From an uncultured bacterium (GTDB lineage: Bacteria > Cyanobacteriota > Vampirovibrionia > Gastranaerophilales > Gastranaerophilaceae): 64,000 bases of DNA. The stretch covers positions 45,525-109,524 of the forward strand of contig CADCKD010000014.1 in NCBI GenBank assembly GCA_902801985.1, read 5' to 3'. Both the position numbers and the translations under genes were made by a program. Under the pieces are notes generated by a model that saw only the letters and a list, made by a program, of their open reading frames with translations, did no database searches and had not been told where the DNA came from. This document shows positions 50,579 to 61,649 of this stretch, piece after piece; within the stretch, counting starts at the first letter, position 1, and every line of letters starts with the position of its first letter.

Positions 50579-52233
50579 TGCGAAGTGATAATATAAAAAA
50601 AGGTATTGCTCATACTCCCCACAGGGGGTTGTTAATGGCAGCAGGGGTCAGCAGGAGAAATATGGATGCCCCTTTTATAGGTATAGCAAGTTCATTTACG
50701 GACTTAGTTCCAGGTCATGCCGGTATGCGTGATTTGGAACGTCAAATTGAAAAAGGGATTCATACCGGAGGTGGACAGGCTTTTATTTTTGGTGTTCCTG
50801 CCGTTTGTGACGGAATAGCTATGGGACATAACGGAATGAGATATTCTCTTCCGTCAAGAGATTTAATAGCCGATTGTATAGAAACAATGGCTGAGGGACA
50901 TCAACTTGATGGTCTTGTTCTGCTGTCTAATTGTGATAAAATTACTCCTGCAATGCTTATTGCGGCTGTTCGTTTGAATGTTCCTACTATAATCGTGACT
51001 GCTGGTCCTATGCTTGAGGGCGAAAGCCGGTGTGCAAAGCTTACAATGATTAAGGGGTCGTTTGAGGCTGTAGGTAAATTCCGTAATGGAGAAATTGATG
51101 AGCAAAGATTGTTGGAATTGGAGGAAGAATCTTGTCCTACAGTAGGTTCATGTCAAGGGATGTATACAGCAAATACTATGGCCTGTCTTACCGAAGCTAT
51201 GGGTATGAGTTTGCCTTTGTGTGCGACTTCTGCCGCTGTGTCTTCTAAAAAGAAACGTATCGCTTTTGATTCCGGAGTCAGAATTGTCGAGCTCGTGAAA
51301 AATAATATAACTCCTCGGCAAATTATTGATAGAGAAACATTGATAAATGCCATTATTTGCGATCTTGCTATGGGCGGAAGTACAAATTCTATAATGCATC
51401 TTCTGGCAATTGCAAATGCGGCTTCTATTGACCTTAAAATTGATGACTTTGATATTTGGGGAAAGAAAGTGCATCAAATATTAAAACTCGATCCTGCTGC
51501 AAATCCTACAATGACAGATTTTCATTATGCAGGTGGTGTTCCGGCGTTATTAAAAGCTCTGATAGAAGCAAAAGTCGGTATGAAAGATAAAATGACTGTC
51601 AGCGGATTGTCTGTTTATGATATTGCGAGCAATGCTTTCATTAATAGAGAATTGATACATTCTTATTCTGCGCCGGTTACAAAAGAACCCGGGTTAGGAA
51701 TTCTTTATGGTAATATTGCACCTGACGGGTGCGTAACTAAAATCTCCGGTATTGATTCATCTTGTTATCATTTTGAAGGTAAGGCTAAATGTTTTGATTG
51801 CGAAGAGGAAGCTATGTCTGCATTAGAGAATGATAAAATAAAAGATGGTGATGTCATTGTTATCAGGTATGAAGGTCCAAAAGGCGGTCCCGGAATGAGA
51901 GAAATGCTTGCTCCGACTTCTTTGCTTGTTGGAAAAGGTTTAGGTAAAACTGTTGCTCTTATTACAGATGGAAGATTTTCCGGAGGAACGCGAGGAATTT
52001 GCATAGGGCACGTTTGTCCGGAGGCTGCAAATGGAGGGAATATTGCGCTTATTGAAAATGGTGATATTATACAAATCGATGTAGAAAATCGAGCAATAAA
52101 TGTTGTTGTTTCTGACGATGAGTTACAAAATCGTAGAAATAGTTTAAAACCTTTTGTATCAAAATGTAATTCAGGATACCTTGCAAAGTATGCCAAAACT
52201 GTTCAAGACGCATCGCACGGAGCTATTGTATGA
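50578..52233 (+). CDS. ilvD: Dihydroxy-acid dehydratase
   Basis: 551 residues, full length. It makes the 2-keto acids of valine, leucine and isoleucine from dihydroxy acids using an Fe-S cluster and Mg. Signatures: the Cys in [20 protein letters not shown], the Cys in [16 protein letters not shown], and [20 protein letters not shown] near the C-terminus. The phosphogluconate dehydratase Edd is related but longer (about 600) and differs at these places. It sits between nagA and uppS with overlapping ends (TAATG and a 4-nt overlap), an unusual position for an ilv gene. Confidence 0.95.
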   Translation: MRSDNIKKGIAHTPHRGLLMAAGVSRRNMDAPFIGIASSFTDLVPGHAGMRDLERQIEKGIHTGGGQAFIFGVPAVCDGIAMGHNGMRYSLPSRDLIADCIETMAEGHQLDGLVLLSNCDKITPAMLIAAVRLNVPTIIVTAGPMLEGESRCAKLTMIKGSFEAVGKFRNGEIDEQRLLELEEESCPTVGSCQGMYTANTMACLTEAMGMSLPLCATSAAVSSKKKRIAFDSGVRIVELVKNNITPRQIIDRETLINAIICDLAMGGSTNSIMHLLAIANAASIDLKIDDFDIWGKKVHQILKLDPAANPTMTDFHYAGGVPALLKALIEAKVGMKDKMTVSGLSVYDIASNAFINRELIHSYSAPVTKEPGLGILYGNIAPDGCVTKISGIDSSCYHFEGKAKCFDCEEEAMSALENDKIKDGDVIVIRYEGPKGGPGMREMLAPTSLLVGKGLGKTVALITDGRFSGGTRGICIGHVCPEAANGGNIALIENGDIIQIDVENRAINVVVSDDELQNRRNSLKPFVSKCNSGYLAKYAKTVQDASHGAIV

Positions 52234-52916
52234 CAAATAATATAAGACATATAGCAATAATAATGGACGGTAATAGACGCTGGGCAAAAGAGCGTAATTT
52301 GCCGTCTGCAGCAGGTCATAAAAAAGGTGTTGATGCCCTTAGGAATGTTGTACGTGCGTGTGATGATATTGGTATAAAATATTTAACTGTGTATGCTTTT
52401 TCTACTGAAAATTGGAATAGAAAAAAAGAAGAAGTTGATTTTTTGATGGATTTAGTTGCTGTGACATTGAAAAATGATCTTGATGAAATGCATGAAGAAG
52501 GTGTAAAAATAACTTTTATTGGTGATGCTTCAAAATTAAGCAAAAAATTGCAGGAAGTAACTAAAGATGCTGAAAATAAAACTAAAAATAATAAAGGTGT
52601 AAACTTGCAAATTGCACTCAATTATGGATCTCGTGATGAAATAGTTAATGCTGTAAAACAAATCATTGGCTCAGGTATTAATTCTGACGAAATTACTCAG
52701 GAAGTTATTTCTAAATATCTTTACACTGCCGGCATGCCTGATCCGGATATTTTAATAAGAACAGGTGGAGAAAAACGTTTATCAAATTATTTATTATGGC
52801 AAATTGCATATTCTGAAGTTATTGTTGTAGATAAATATTGGCCTGATTTTGGCAAGTCTGATCTTCAAAATTGTATTGATGAGTTTAATAACAGGAATCG
52901 CAGATATGGAAAATAA
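52230..52916 (+). CDS. uppS: Isoprenyl transferase (undecaprenyl diphosphate synthase type)
   Basis: 228 residues. The pyrophosphate-site [11 protein letters not shown] (Asp13), [37 protein letters not shown] and [19 protein letters not shown] are the cis-prenyltransferase regions I to V. It makes the C55 lipid that carries peptidoglycan and surface glycan units. It overlaps ilvD by 4 nt and rdgB by 11 nt. Confidence 0.95.
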   Translation: MTNNIRHIAIIMDGNRRWAKERNLPSAAGHKKGVDALRNVVRACDDIGIKYLTVYAFSTENWNRKKEEVDFLMDLVAVTLKNDLDEMHEEGVKITFIGDASKLSKKLQEVTKDAENKTKNNKGVNLQIALNYGSRDEIVNAVKQIIGSGINSDEITQEVISKYLYTAGMPDPDILIRTGGEKRLSNYLLWQIAYSEVIVVDKYWPDFGKSDLQNCIDEFNNRNRRYGK

Positions 52917-53490
52917 TTTAAAAATTGTTTTTGCTACAGGTAATGCTCATAAAGTTCATGAGGTAAACGAGATTGCAAAAGGCTCAGGTATAGAATTTAT
53001 ATTACCTGATGAAGGTTTTGATCCGATAGAAGATGGAGAAACTTTTATACAAAACTCTTATATAAAAGCAAAAGATGCTGCGATTTTATCAAATAATTTG
53101 TCTTTAGCTGATGATTCAGGTTTGTGTGTGGAAGCTTTAGATGGTGCTCCAGGGATTTATTCTGCAAGATATGATTCTACACCTCAAAAAAGAATAGACA
53201 AGTTGCTAACTAATCTTGCCCCATTCGGTAATAGAAAGGCAAAATTTGTTTGTGCTATGACTCTTGTAGATAATAAAGGTGAAATCATTCATCAAGTTGT
53301 CGGAGAATGCAAAGGGGCGATTGCTGAAAAACAATCAGGAACGAATGGTTTTGGCTATGACCCTGTATTCATACCTGAAGGTTATGACATTACAATTGCA
53401 CAAATGCCTGAAAATCTAAAAAATAAGATATCCCACAGAGGAAAAGCATTAAGAATGATGATTGAGTTTATCAAAAATAATATAATGTAA
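52906..53490 (+). CDS. rdgB: Non-canonical purine NTP pyrophosphatase (RdgB/HAM1)
   Basis: 194 residues from ATG 52906 (AGGAA 8 nt upstream; a longer frame to 52849 adds unsupported residues). KIVFATGNAHKVHEV at the N-terminus binds triphosphate; LADDSGLCVEALDGAPGIYSARY and GTNGFGYDPVFIPEG are the substrate and metal signatures. It hydrolyses dITP, XTP and ITP, keeping them out of DNA and RNA. It overlaps uppS by 11 nt. Confidence 0.95.
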   Translation: MENNLKIVFATGNAHKVHEVNEIAKGSGIEFILPDEGFDPIEDGETFIQNSYIKAKDAAILSNNLSLADDSGLCVEALDGAPGIYSARYDSTPQKRIDKLLTNLAPFGNRKAKFVCAMTLVDNKGEIIHQVVGECKGAIAEKQSGTNGFGYDPVFIPEGYDITIAQMPENLKNKISHRGKALRMMIEFIKNNIM

Positions 53491-53501
53491 TTGAGGATAA
53501 T

Positions 53502-54620
53502 GTGAAAAAATATTTTATTGTAAGTTTAATTATAGTAATTTCTTTGATAGTGGCTCGTTTTTTGTATTCCGGAATTAAAGGAACTTTAATTTCTAAGTCA
53601 AAAAATAAAACAGTTGTCCCGAATGTAAGTATTTATACCGTAAAAAATGAAAATGTTGTTCGGAGTTTTGAGGCATCTGGCAGAGTAGTGTCTAAGTATC
53701 AGGTAAGCATAATCGCCCGAGTTGCAGGATATTTGCAAAAGAGTTATTTTGATGAAGGCAGTTATGTAAAAGCGGGGGATACTCTTTTTTTAATAGAGCC
53801 CGATGAATATAAAAATAGTGCAGATATTGCAGGTGCAGATATAAAGAATATTAAAGCTCAACTTGAATATGCCAATAAGCAATTAGAACGTGCAAAAGAG
53901 CTTGTTAAAAATGATTTTATCGCAAAAGCAAAGTATGATGAACTTCTTGCAAACCGTGATGCATTGCAAGCAAGGTTGAAAGCTGCTGATTCTACATATG
54001 TAGACAGAAAGCGAAATTTGAGTTATACGCATATAAAAGCTCCTGTCGATGGCAGAATTGGAACAATTGATGTGACCGTGGGGAATTATGTCAGTCCTTC
54101 CTCAGGTTCTTTAACGACAATCAATAGTACAAATCCTATCTACGTTACTTTCCCTCTTTCTGCTGACAATTACCATAAAATTACCTCTTTGGATAAAAAA
54201 TCAGATGTAAAGCGTAAAGTTGAATTATATTTTAATAATGGCGAAAAATATAAATTTGATGGTGTTCAAGATTTTTCTGACAACGAAGTTAATGAAAGTA
54301 CGGGGACAGTCACTTTACGGGCGACATTTCAAAACCCCGAAAACAGGCTTCTTCACGGTCAGCTTGTAAAGGTCAAAATATATGCTGCTTCAGGTGATAA
54401 TGTTCCTGTCGTTCCGATTACTGCCGTACAAGAAAATCAAGAGGGAAAATATGTTTATGTATTGGATAATGATAATATACCCCATTTAACATATATCAAA
54501 GTTGATTCAAAAGCAGGCTATAATTGGATTGTAAAAAGTGGATTGAAATCCGGTGATATTATTGTAAATAATGGTGCAATAAAAGTTATTCCTAATAAGC
54601 CTGTAAATATTATTAAATAG
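53502..54620 (+). CDS. RND efflux periplasmic adaptor (membrane fusion protein)
   Basis: 372 residues starting at GTG 53502 with GAGG upstream. One N-terminal membrane helix (about 4-21) rather than a lipobox Cys; then a lipoyl-like half-domain (VVRSFEASGRVVSKYQVSII), a helical hairpin (about 105-160), the second lipoyl half (RNLSYTHIKAPVDGRIG) and beta-barrel (LHGQLVKVKIY). It links the inner-membrane pump encoded downstream to the outer-membrane channel. First gene of a three-gene efflux operon. Confidence 0.92.
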   Translation: MKKYFIVSLIIVISLIVARFLYSGIKGTLISKSKNKTVVPNVSIYTVKNENVVRSFEASGRVVSKYQVSIIARVAGYLQKSYFDEGSYVKAGDTLFLIEPDEYKNSADIAGADIKNIKAQLEYANKQLERAKELVKNDFIAKAKYDELLANRDALQARLKAADSTYVDRKRNLSYTHIKAPVDGRIGTIDVTVGNYVSPSSGSLTTINSTNPIYVTFPLSADNYHKITSLDKKSDVKRKVELYFNNGEKYKFDGVQDFSDNEVNESTGTVTLRATFQNPENRLLHGQLVKVKIYAASGDNVPVVPITAVQENQEGKYVYVLDNDNIPHLTYIKVDSKAGYNWIVKSGLKSGDIIVNNGAIKVIPNKPVNIIK

Positions 54621-54659
54621 TTTATTTTCGTATTCTTATTTCTTCAGTAAAGGTTAATA

Positions 54660-57600
54660 GTGTCTCAAAATACAAACAATATTTTTATACATCGCCCCAG
54701 GTTGGCTATTGTAATTTCGCTTGCAATTGTGTTTGCAGGTCTGCTTGTGATGCTAAAATTACCATTAGAAGAATATCCTTCTATAACCCCTCCGCAGGTT
54801 GTTATTAGTGCAACATATGCCGGTGCAAGCTCTGATGTTATTGAATCAACTATTGCAACTCCTGTTGAATCGCAAATAAATGGGGTAGAGAATTTAATTT
54901 ATATGAGTTCAAATTCTCAGAATGGTTCATATAAATTAACCTTATATTTTGAGGTAGGTACAGATCCAGATATGGCAGTTATAAATGTCCAAAATGAGTT
55001 ACAACTTGTAACTCCTCGTTTACCCGAAGAAGTTCGCCGGTATGGATTGTCGGTAAAAAAAACTACAGGTGGACCGGGATTACTTTTAATATCGGTAAAT
55101 TCTCCAAATAATACATACGATAATTTATTCATATCAAACTACGCTGATGTTTATATTAAGGACGAACTTGCGCGTATTAAAGGTGTTGGAGAGGTTGGAG
55201 TATTTGGGGCTTCAAATTATTCAATGCGGATATGGCTTGATGGCGAAAAAATGGCAAAATACAAACTTTCTGTTTCCGATGTAATAAAAGCAGTTCAAGA
55301 CCAAAATTCACAAAATCCTGCCGGTGATCTTGGTGTTGAACCAATGAAAGAAAATCAATTGATAAAAATTACTATGAGAACAAAAGGTAGGCTAAAAACA
55401 GAGGAAGAATTTGAGAATATTGTAATAAAATCCCTTACTAGCGGTGCAAAGATAAAAGTTAGTGATGTAGCAAAAGTTGAACTTGGCGCGGAAAGTTATT
55501 CAAATTTTTCAAGAATTAGCGGGAAAAATGCCTCTATTATAACGGTTAGTCAATTGCCTGATGCGAATGCAATTGATTTATCTAATAGGATAAAAAAACG
55601 CTTAGAAGAGTTGAGTAAGACATTCCCGAACGATATTGAGTATAAAATTCAACATGATGAAACAGAATTTGTTCAAGAGTCAATAAAAGAGGTCATTCAT
55701 GCTGTAATTCTTGCAATATTGTTAGTCGGAGGGGTTACTTATCTGTTTTTAGGTTCGTTAAGAGCTGCTGCAATTCCGTTCCTCGCAATACCTGTTTCAT
55801 TAATCGGCGTATTTATTTTTATGAAATTTTTGGGATTTTCGATAAATTTATTGATACTATTTGGCTTGGTACTTGCAGTCGGTCTTGTTGTGGATGATGC
55901 GATTGTCGTTCTTGAAAATACACAACGGCATATTCAAGAAGGTAAAAATGCAGTTGAAGCTACGGAAATTACGATGAAAGAAGTATTTGGAGCTGTTATT
56001 GCAACATCACTTGTTCTTATGGCAGTATTTGTTCCGGTTTCATTTTTAGGTGGAATTACCGGTAGGATGTTTAATCAATTTGCATTATGTATTTCGACTT
56101 CAATCGCATTGTCAACTCTTGTTGCTCTTACTCTTGCTCCTGCTCTGTGTGCTACAATTTTAAGAGTTGGAGATGATAATGAGCCTAAATTTATAAAAAT
56201 ATTCAATAATTATTTTGAAAATTTTAAGGGTGTATATATTAAAATTACAAATTTCTTTATTAATTCCAAATTAAATACTTTGATTTTTTTATGTGTATTA
56301 ATTATACTAGTCATTTTTCTATTTATACTTATCCCTTCAGGTTTTTTACCGCAAGAAGACAGAGGTGCGTTATTTACTCAACTGCAATTACCAGAAGGTG
56401 CAACATCGTATAGAACAGATGTGTTATCAAAACAAATTGAGCAGGAAATTCTAAAAATCCCGGGAGTTGCAGATACTATTACTCTTGTAGGTATGAATGG
56501 TGAAAATACTGCGTTTATAGTCTCGGATTTACTTCCTTGGAGTAAGCGCAAGAAAAAATCGATGTCTGCATCTTCTATTTTGCAAGTGTTAAATATGAAA
56601 TATTCCAGATTCTCTGATGCTACCGTTGCGAGTTTTTCTCCTCCTGCAATTTCGGGATTGGGTATGTTTGGAGGCTTTGAATATCAGCTGCTAGATAAAG
56701 GTGCTCATACGGATGAAGAATTCTTTAATCAAGCAATAAAACTCATACAGACCGGACTTTTGAATCCTAAAATATCTATGCTCTATACCTCATATACGAT
56801 TAATCTTCCGCAATTACAGATAGATGTAGATGTCGATAAAGCTTTGGCTCAAGGGGTAGATATTTCAGAAATATATATGGCAATAAACGCGTATTTTGCG
56901 AAATATTATATAAATGATTTCAATAAGTTAGGCAGAGTATATCGAGTTTATCTTCAAGGGGATTCAGAATATAGAAGCCAAATTTCCGATTTAAACAAAA
57001 TATATGTTAAAAATAAAAAAGGCGAAATGGTTCCGCTTAGCGAGGTCATTACATATAAAGATGTTGTAGGTCCTTATGTTAAAACAAGATTTAATATGTA
57101 TCCTTCAATAACGATAAATGGGATGTCAAGAGCAAATGTAAGCTCCGGCGATGCTATGAATACTATGGAAAAAATTTCTGAAAAAATTCTTCCAAAAGAT
57201 ATGGGCTTTGAATGGTCAGGTACAGCTTATCAAGAAAAACACTCATCCGGACAAATTCTTCCTATTCTAGGTATGTCATTAGTTTTTGTGTTTTTATTTC
57301 TTGTTGGGCTGTATGAGAGTTGGTTTTTACCGATAAGTGTATTGATGATTATTCCTGTTGCTATTTTCGGAGCGCTTTTCTTTCAATATATTCTTGGTTT
57401 TTCTTTGGATATTTATTCTCAAATCGGTTTAGTTATGTTAATGGGGCTTAGTGCTAAGCAAGCAATTTTAATTGTCGAATTTGCAAAGGATGCTCACAGA
57501 AACGGAAAACCCGTAAAAGAGGCAGCTGTGCAAGCCGCCTCACTGAGATTTCGCGCAGTAATGATGACAAATATATCGTTTATTTTAGGGCTATTACCAT

Positions 57601-57770
57601 TAATATTTGCAAGCGGAGCCGGTGCACGTTCAAGGCATTCAGTCGGGATAACCGTTTTTGGTGGAATGTTTGTTGTAGCTTTTGTGGGCTCGTTTCTTGT
57701 TCCAGCTTTCTATGTATTAATTGAGGATTTTAAATCGCTTTTATCGGCAAAATTGAGGAATAACTCATGA
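54660..57770 (+). CDS. RND multidrug efflux pump, HAE1 (AcrB) type
   Basis: 1036 residues, normal for AcrB. It starts at GTG 54660. Twelve membrane helices in two halves, with large periplasmic loops. The proton-relay pair Asp412-Asp413 lies in helix 4 (GLVVDDAIVVLEN), and the relay Lys is in GLSAKQAIL in helix 10. FIHRPRLAIVISLAIVFAG begins helix 1. This HAE1 group pumps drugs, detergents or bile salts; the DD motif rules out the heavy-metal HME group. It is coupled to the outer-membrane gene by a 4-nt overlap. Confidence 0.94.
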   Translation: MSQNTNNIFIHRPRLAIVISLAIVFAGLLVMLKLPLEEYPSITPPQVVISATYAGASSDVIESTIATPVESQINGVENLIYMSSNSQNGSYKLTLYFEVGTDPDMAVINVQNELQLVTPRLPEEVRRYGLSVKKTTGGPGLLLISVNSPNNTYDNLFISNYADVYIKDELARIKGVGEVGVFGASNYSMRIWLDGEKMAKYKLSVSDVIKAVQDQNSQNPAGDLGVEPMKENQLIKITMRTKGRLKTEEEFENIVIKSLTSGAKIKVSDVAKVELGAESYSNFSRISGKNASIITVSQLPDANAIDLSNRIKKRLEELSKTFPNDIEYKIQHDETEFVQESIKEVIHAVILAILLVGGVTYLFLGSLRAAAIPFLAIPVSLIGVFIFMKFLGFSINLLILFGLVLAVGLVVDDAIVVLENTQRHIQEGKNAVEATEITMKEVFGAVIATSLVLMAVFVPVSFLGGITGRMFNQFALCISTSIALSTLVALTLAPALCATILRVGDDNEPKFIKIFNNYFENFKGVYIKITNFFINSKLNTLIFLCVLIILVIFLFILIPSGFLPQEDRGALFTQLQLPEGATSYRTDVLSKQIEQEILKIPGVADTITLVGMNGENTAFIVSDLLPWSKRKKKSMSASSILQVLNMKYSRFSDATVASFSPPAISGLGMFGGFEYQLLDKGAHTDEEFFNQAIKLIQTGLLNPKISMLYTSYTINLPQLQIDVDVDKALAQGVDISEIYMAINAYFAKYYINDFNKLGRVYRVYLQGDSEYRSQISDLNKIYVKNKKGEMVPLSEVITYKDVVGPYVKTRFNMYPSITINGMSRANVSSGDAMNTMEKISEKILPKDMGFEWSGTAYQEKHSSGQILPILGMSLVFVFLFLVGLYESWFLPISVLMIIPVAIFGALFFQYILGFSLDIYSQIGLVMLMGLSAKQAILIVEFAKDAHRNGKPVKEAAVQAASLRFRAVMMTNISFILGLLPLIFASGAGARSRHSVGITVFGGMFVVAFVGSFLVPAFYVLIEDFKSLLSAKLRNNS

Positions 57771-59170
57771 TAAGAAAAATTCTAATATTTTTATTTATTA
57801 TTTTAACACTTCAGCCTGCATACTCCCTTCCAAAGTGGAATGAAAAGGATATTATTAATAATCCTGAAGGTATACTTAAAAATCTTGAAAGCGATCCGCA
57901 TGATGTAATTTCCGGTTCAGTAGAAAAGAATATTGAAATGACTTTAGGCAATTGCATACAAATATCATTGGGTAATAATCCTCAGATAAATGAAGCTTTT
58001 CAAAATATTCTGATTGCAGACTCAAAATTGAAGCAAATATGGTCAAATTTCTTCCCTGTTTTATCTTGGCAAACAAGTTATACACACATAAAACAACTTC
58101 AATTATCTGATGCATTTGGCAGAAATTTGCAATTTGACTATTATTTGCTTGGACAAATCAGTCTTACTCAACTTATTTATGATTTTGGTATTACTCAAAA
58201 CAAAGCAACAATTCAACGTCTTCAATATGAGAGTAACCGTAAAATTTTTATTGAAACCGTAAATAATGTTATTGCTCAAACTAAAAAAGCATATTATAAC
58301 GTTTTATATGCAATAGAAAAGGTTAATGTCGCAGAAAACACCGTCGAAAAGTATGAGGATTTTTACAGGCAAGCAAAAGCCTTTTATGATATTGGACTTA
58401 ACCCAAAGGTTGATGTAACAATAGCTCTTTCAAATCTGAGCACATCAAAAATTGAACTTATTCGTGCAAAAGCTGAGGTAAACAAGGCGATTGCCGAGCT
58501 AAATAATATTATGGGGGTTCCGTATATAAGTAAATATTCTCTAAAAGGAAAACTTGAATACATTCCGGTTAATATTACCTTTGAAGAAGCAGTCACTATA
58601 GCAAATGATTCTCGCCCTGATTTAGAAAATGCAAAAATTCTTGTAGAACAGTCAAGACAAAATTTAAAACTTACTAAAAAAGCATATTTCCCAATAATTG
58701 ATGCAGAAGGGCAATACCAACGAGGGGGTAAACATTGGACTTCAAACGATGGTTTTAATATCGGTTTATTTTTAAATTTTTATAATTTAAATGGTGCACT
58801 AATAAACAATCAAATAAAAGAAGCTAGATACATGTATGATAAACAACTTGCTGCAGCTCAAAAAACACAAAATGATGTCTATTTAGAAATTCAGAAAGCA
58901 TTTTTAACTCTCAACGAAAAAAGTAATCAGATTCCGGTGTCACTAATACAAATGAAACAAGCACAAGAGAATTATGATTTGTCGTATGGCAGATATAGAG
59001 TTGGAGAAGCATCACCAATTGAACTTCGAGAAGCTGAAAATACCCTCAGAAATACAAAACTTACATATTTTGCTTCTCTTTTTGAATATAATAGTGCCCG
59101 TGCTGAACTTGAAAGGTCAATTGGTAAAAATATTAGTAATACCAATGAAATTATTGAATTTAATAAATAG
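57767..59170 (+). CDS. TolC-like outer-membrane efflux channel
   Basis: 467 residues. Signal peptide (about 1-21, LTLQPAYS); two OEP repeats, each a long coiled-coil hairpin (about 55-250 and 265-460), as in TolC/OprM. DFGITQNKATIQRL, YRVGEASPIELREAENTL and ARAELERSIGKN are typical. No lipobox is seen, so it is probably inserted without a lipid anchor. Third gene of the efflux operon; it shows that the cell has an outer membrane. Confidence 0.92.
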   Translation: MIRKILIFLFIILTLQPAYSLPKWNEKDIINNPEGILKNLESDPHDVISGSVEKNIEMTLGNCIQISLGNNPQINEAFQNILIADSKLKQIWSNFFPVLSWQTSYTHIKQLQLSDAFGRNLQFDYYLLGQISLTQLIYDFGITQNKATIQRLQYESNRKIFIETVNNVIAQTKKAYYNVLYAIEKVNVAENTVEKYEDFYRQAKAFYDIGLNPKVDVTIALSNLSTSKIELIRAKAEVNKAIAELNNIMGVPYISKYSLKGKLEYIPVNITFEEAVTIANDSRPDLENAKILVEQSRQNLKLTKKAYFPIIDAEGQYQRGGKHWTSNDGFNIGLFLNFYNLNGALINNQIKEARYMYDKQLAAAQKTQNDVYLEIQKAFLTLNEKSNQIPVSLIQMKQAQENYDLSYGRYRVGEASPIELREAENTLRNTKLTYFASLFEYNSARAELERSIGKNISNTNEIIEFNK

Positions 59171-59268
59171 TTAAGAAATGTTAACATTCGTATTTACAAA
59201 AAAGCAATTTTTTTCTGTTTGTATACTTTATATATATGTAAGATATATTAAGAGAGAAGAGAGATATA

Positions 59269-59511
59269 ATGTTAGCATCACAAGGACAACAATTTGGAAC
59301 ACTTATTAGACCATCTAAAAGAAGATGTGCTAATAAAGAATTTAAATATTTAGAAGCAAAAGACAGAAGAATGAGATTTAATAATGCTCAAGACCCGATT
59401 TATTATGTTTTTGACTGTATCGAAAACAGACCGGTTTCAACTTTGGCAAAAGAGTTTGTAAAAGATTCTGTCTTTGAAGTTATAAATTTCGTATCAAAAG
59501 TTGTTGGATAA
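59269..59511 (+). CDS. Small basic protein, unknown
   Basis: 80 residues, not recognised. It is rich in Arg/Lys (RPSKRRCANKEFKYLEAKDRR) in the first half and ends in a short amphipathic helix (VKDSVFEVINFVSKVVG). It has an AGAGAGA ribosome binding site and its own terminator 50 bp later, so it is likely a real monocistronic gene. Nothing suggests a function. Confidence 0.6.
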   Translation: MLASQGQQFGTLIRPSKRRCANKEFKYLEAKDRRMRFNNAQDPIYYVFDCIENRPVSTLAKEFVKDSVFEVINFVSKVVG

Positions 59512-59559
59512 TCAATAGGATAAAAGAAAAAGGAATATAGGAAAAGGATAGGATATAAT

Positions 59560-59583
59560 AAGCGGCATAAAAGCCGCTTTTTT
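59560..59583. terminator. Bidirectional terminator between the small gene and GH38
   Basis: AAGCGGC/GCCGCTT form a 7-bp stem with an ATAAAA loop followed by T6. It also lies directly after the stop of the converging GH38 gene. Confidence 0.85.
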
Positions 59584-59588
59584 ATTGC

Positions 59589-61649
59589 TTAAAATATTAT
59601 CGTCTGAGGATAAACTTCTTCTACGTATCCTGCCCAATCTTTTACGTTAAAAAATCCGACTGAAAATTCTGCGATGTTTTCTCCTAATTGTTGTGCTTCA
59701 GGCACTCTGATTGGCGGTCCGGCAGGAGTTGTTCTTGCAGGATTATCCGGGTTTGAAATAATACCTATACTTCTCAAGATTGTAATGGAGAAAGAATTTT
59801 TATATACTTCATACTCGTTTAATCCTTTTGTAATGACACCAAAACCGTTTGTCCATGCAAAGCGTTGCATTGGAGCGGTATTTGTCATTGCTTCTTGACC
59901 TTTTTCTGTTGGAAGATTTTCTCTTATATTGTAGTTTGAATCAAATTTACGTTTTATTAATTCATTCATGTCTTCTGATTGTACTTCTGAAACTTTTTTA
60001 GGTAAATTAAATCGAACTTGCCATAGCTTATTAGTCATAAGATTAGACCATTTTATTTTAAAATTAAGGAGTTTTGATTGTTTGTTAAGATATACAATTA
60101 CAGGGAAAAATGAGGTGTCAATTCTAATTGCGGCTCTCAAATTTCCATCCATAATTACAGAGGCACTTTTAATTTGTGCAATTTCTCCTTCGTCATTTCT
60201 ATCAGGACCATAATTGTATGTATCGCCTAAATCTTTGTAGCGGACAAACTCTATAAAATTCTTATAACATTTATTTTTGTCATATAAATTTATTTTACCG
60301 TCTTTCACTTCTATTTTAATTTTTGAATTTGAAAGCTCTGTTGTTGTAACTTTTAAGTCATTTTTCTCTTTTGTATGATGAAATTCTTTTAATAGTGTAT
60401 AAAGAGTTTTATAGTCCTCTGTAACAGGAATTTTAGACGTGTCATAAAGAAGATTTGATGAAAATCCTTGTCTTGAAGATATTACTTGAGTATTTGGTTC
60501 TATCTCATCTCTTTCTACTTCTATAAGTTTATACTTATTATAGTTATCAAAGCTTACTGATATATTTTTATCTTGAGTTAATCGTATTTCCTCAATAATG
60601 GTATTAGCAATTTGTAAAATTTTGTTATATCTAACAATATTTTCCTGGTGAACTTCATCTGTTGAACAGCCGCATATACTGTCATGTGCTTGATTTTGTA
60701 ACAATAATTTGTATGCGTAATCAATTGTTTGCGAATAATTATTGCCAAAATTAAACTGAACTTTATTAGCCAAATCAAGCAAATACGAGCACTTGGTATT
60801 TAATTGTTTTAGCTTAATTCTTGCAGAGTATGAACCCGGTAATATGAATGTCTTTGTATTATCCCTTAATTCCGAATTGTATTTTGTCCTAAATTTTACT
60901 TTGTCAAAATAATCAAATAAAGAACCTAATTTAATCTCGTAATCAGGTAGCAATTTATTTACTGCACAAATTTGTTCTTGAATATCACAAGGTACATCTA
61001 AATGATCCGCACCTATAGGTAAAAGTAAAGTATTACCTGACTTTTTAGCTATTTTATCTAAATTAGATTTTAAAAATTCCGCTTTTTCTTCTATTGATTT
61101 TGTAGAAGAAAAAATATCCATAAAGTAGCCGCGGACAAGATTTACGGTATTTACTCCGTCGAATTTAAATTCAGAAGGCAGATCACCTACACCGCGCCAC
61201 ACAACGGCTTTATCTATTTCATATTCTTTTAAAATATTTGGGACATTCACGCTATGCCCAAATGTATCTGCCAAATATCCGATAAAATCAGTACAACCAA
61301 ACTCTTTAGCAATTTTCATACCAATTTCAAGGTTTTTTCTAAAGCAGATACCATCGGTTAAAAATTCATCAACCAGACAGTAAAATGGTCCTATAAAAAG
61401 TTTTTTCTCTTTGATAAACTCTCTTATTAAACCTTCTTTTTCCGGACGAAGCTTAAGATAATCAAGCAAAGCAGCTACTTGCCCGTCAAAATAGAATGAC
61501 GGAATTTTATCTTCTTGTAAAAGCTCTAAAACATTATCAAAAACTCTCAAGAGTCTGAGTCTGAAAACTTCATACTCCCTGTACCATTCTCTATCCCAAT
61601 GTGAATGCAGGTATGCAATAACCTCTTTTTTACCATTAGCCCTAATCAT
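59589..61649 (-). CDS. GH38 family alpha-mannosidase
   Basis: 686 residues. The catalytic domain starts at once: HSHWDREWYREYEVFRLRLL (zinc ligands His17 and Asp19), and YLADTFGHS holds the nucleophile and zinc ligand Asp128. NQAHDSICGCSTDEVH (with zinc His) belongs to the mid domain, and QRFAWTNGFGVITKGLNEYE to the C-terminal beta-sandwich. No signal peptide, so cytosolic. It is shorter than most (about 850-1000), lacking part of the C-terminal sandwich. Probable role: cutting alpha-mannosides from dietary or host glycans or mannosylglycerate. No transporter or PTS gene flanks it. The ribosome binding site is weak. Confidence 0.88.
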   Translation of the reverse strand: MIRANGKKEVIAYLHSHWDREWYREYEVFRLRLLRVFDNVLELLQEDKIPSFYFDGQVAALLDYLKLRPEKEGLIREFIKEKKLFIGPFYCLVDEFLTDGICFRKNLEIGMKIAKEFGCTDFIGYLADTFGHSVNVPNILKEYEIDKAVVWRGVGDLPSEFKFDGVNTVNLVRGYFMDIFSSTKSIEEKAEFLKSNLDKIAKKSGNTLLLPIGADHLDVPCDIQEQICAVNKLLPDYEIKLGSLFDYFDKVKFRTKYNSELRDNTKTFILPGSYSARIKLKQLNTKCSYLLDLANKVQFNFGNNYSQTIDYAYKLLLQNQAHDSICGCSTDEVHQENIVRYNKILQIANTIIEEIRLTQDKNISVSFDNYNKYKLIEVERDEIEPNTQVISSRQGFSSNLLYDTSKIPVTEDYKTLYTLLKEFHHTKEKNDLKVTTTELSNSKIKIEVKDGKINLYDKNKCYKNFIEFVRYKDLGDTYNYGPDRNDEGEIAQIKSASVIMDGNLRAAIRIDTSFFPVIVYLNKQSKLLNFKIKWSNLMTNKLWQVRFNLPKKVSEVQSEDMNELIKRKFDSNYNIRENLPTEKGQEAMTNTAPMQRFAWTNGFGVITKGLNEYEVYKNSFSITILRSIGIISNPDNPARTTPAGPPIRVPEAQQLGENIAEFSVGFFNVKDWAGYVEEVYPQTIIF

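Noticed and set aside
50578-52233. 6-phosphogluconate dehydratase (edd), which would complete the Entner-Doudoroff pathway with eda
   Set aside because: Length (551) and the Cys and GGTRG motifs fit IlvD; Edd is longer and differs at these places.
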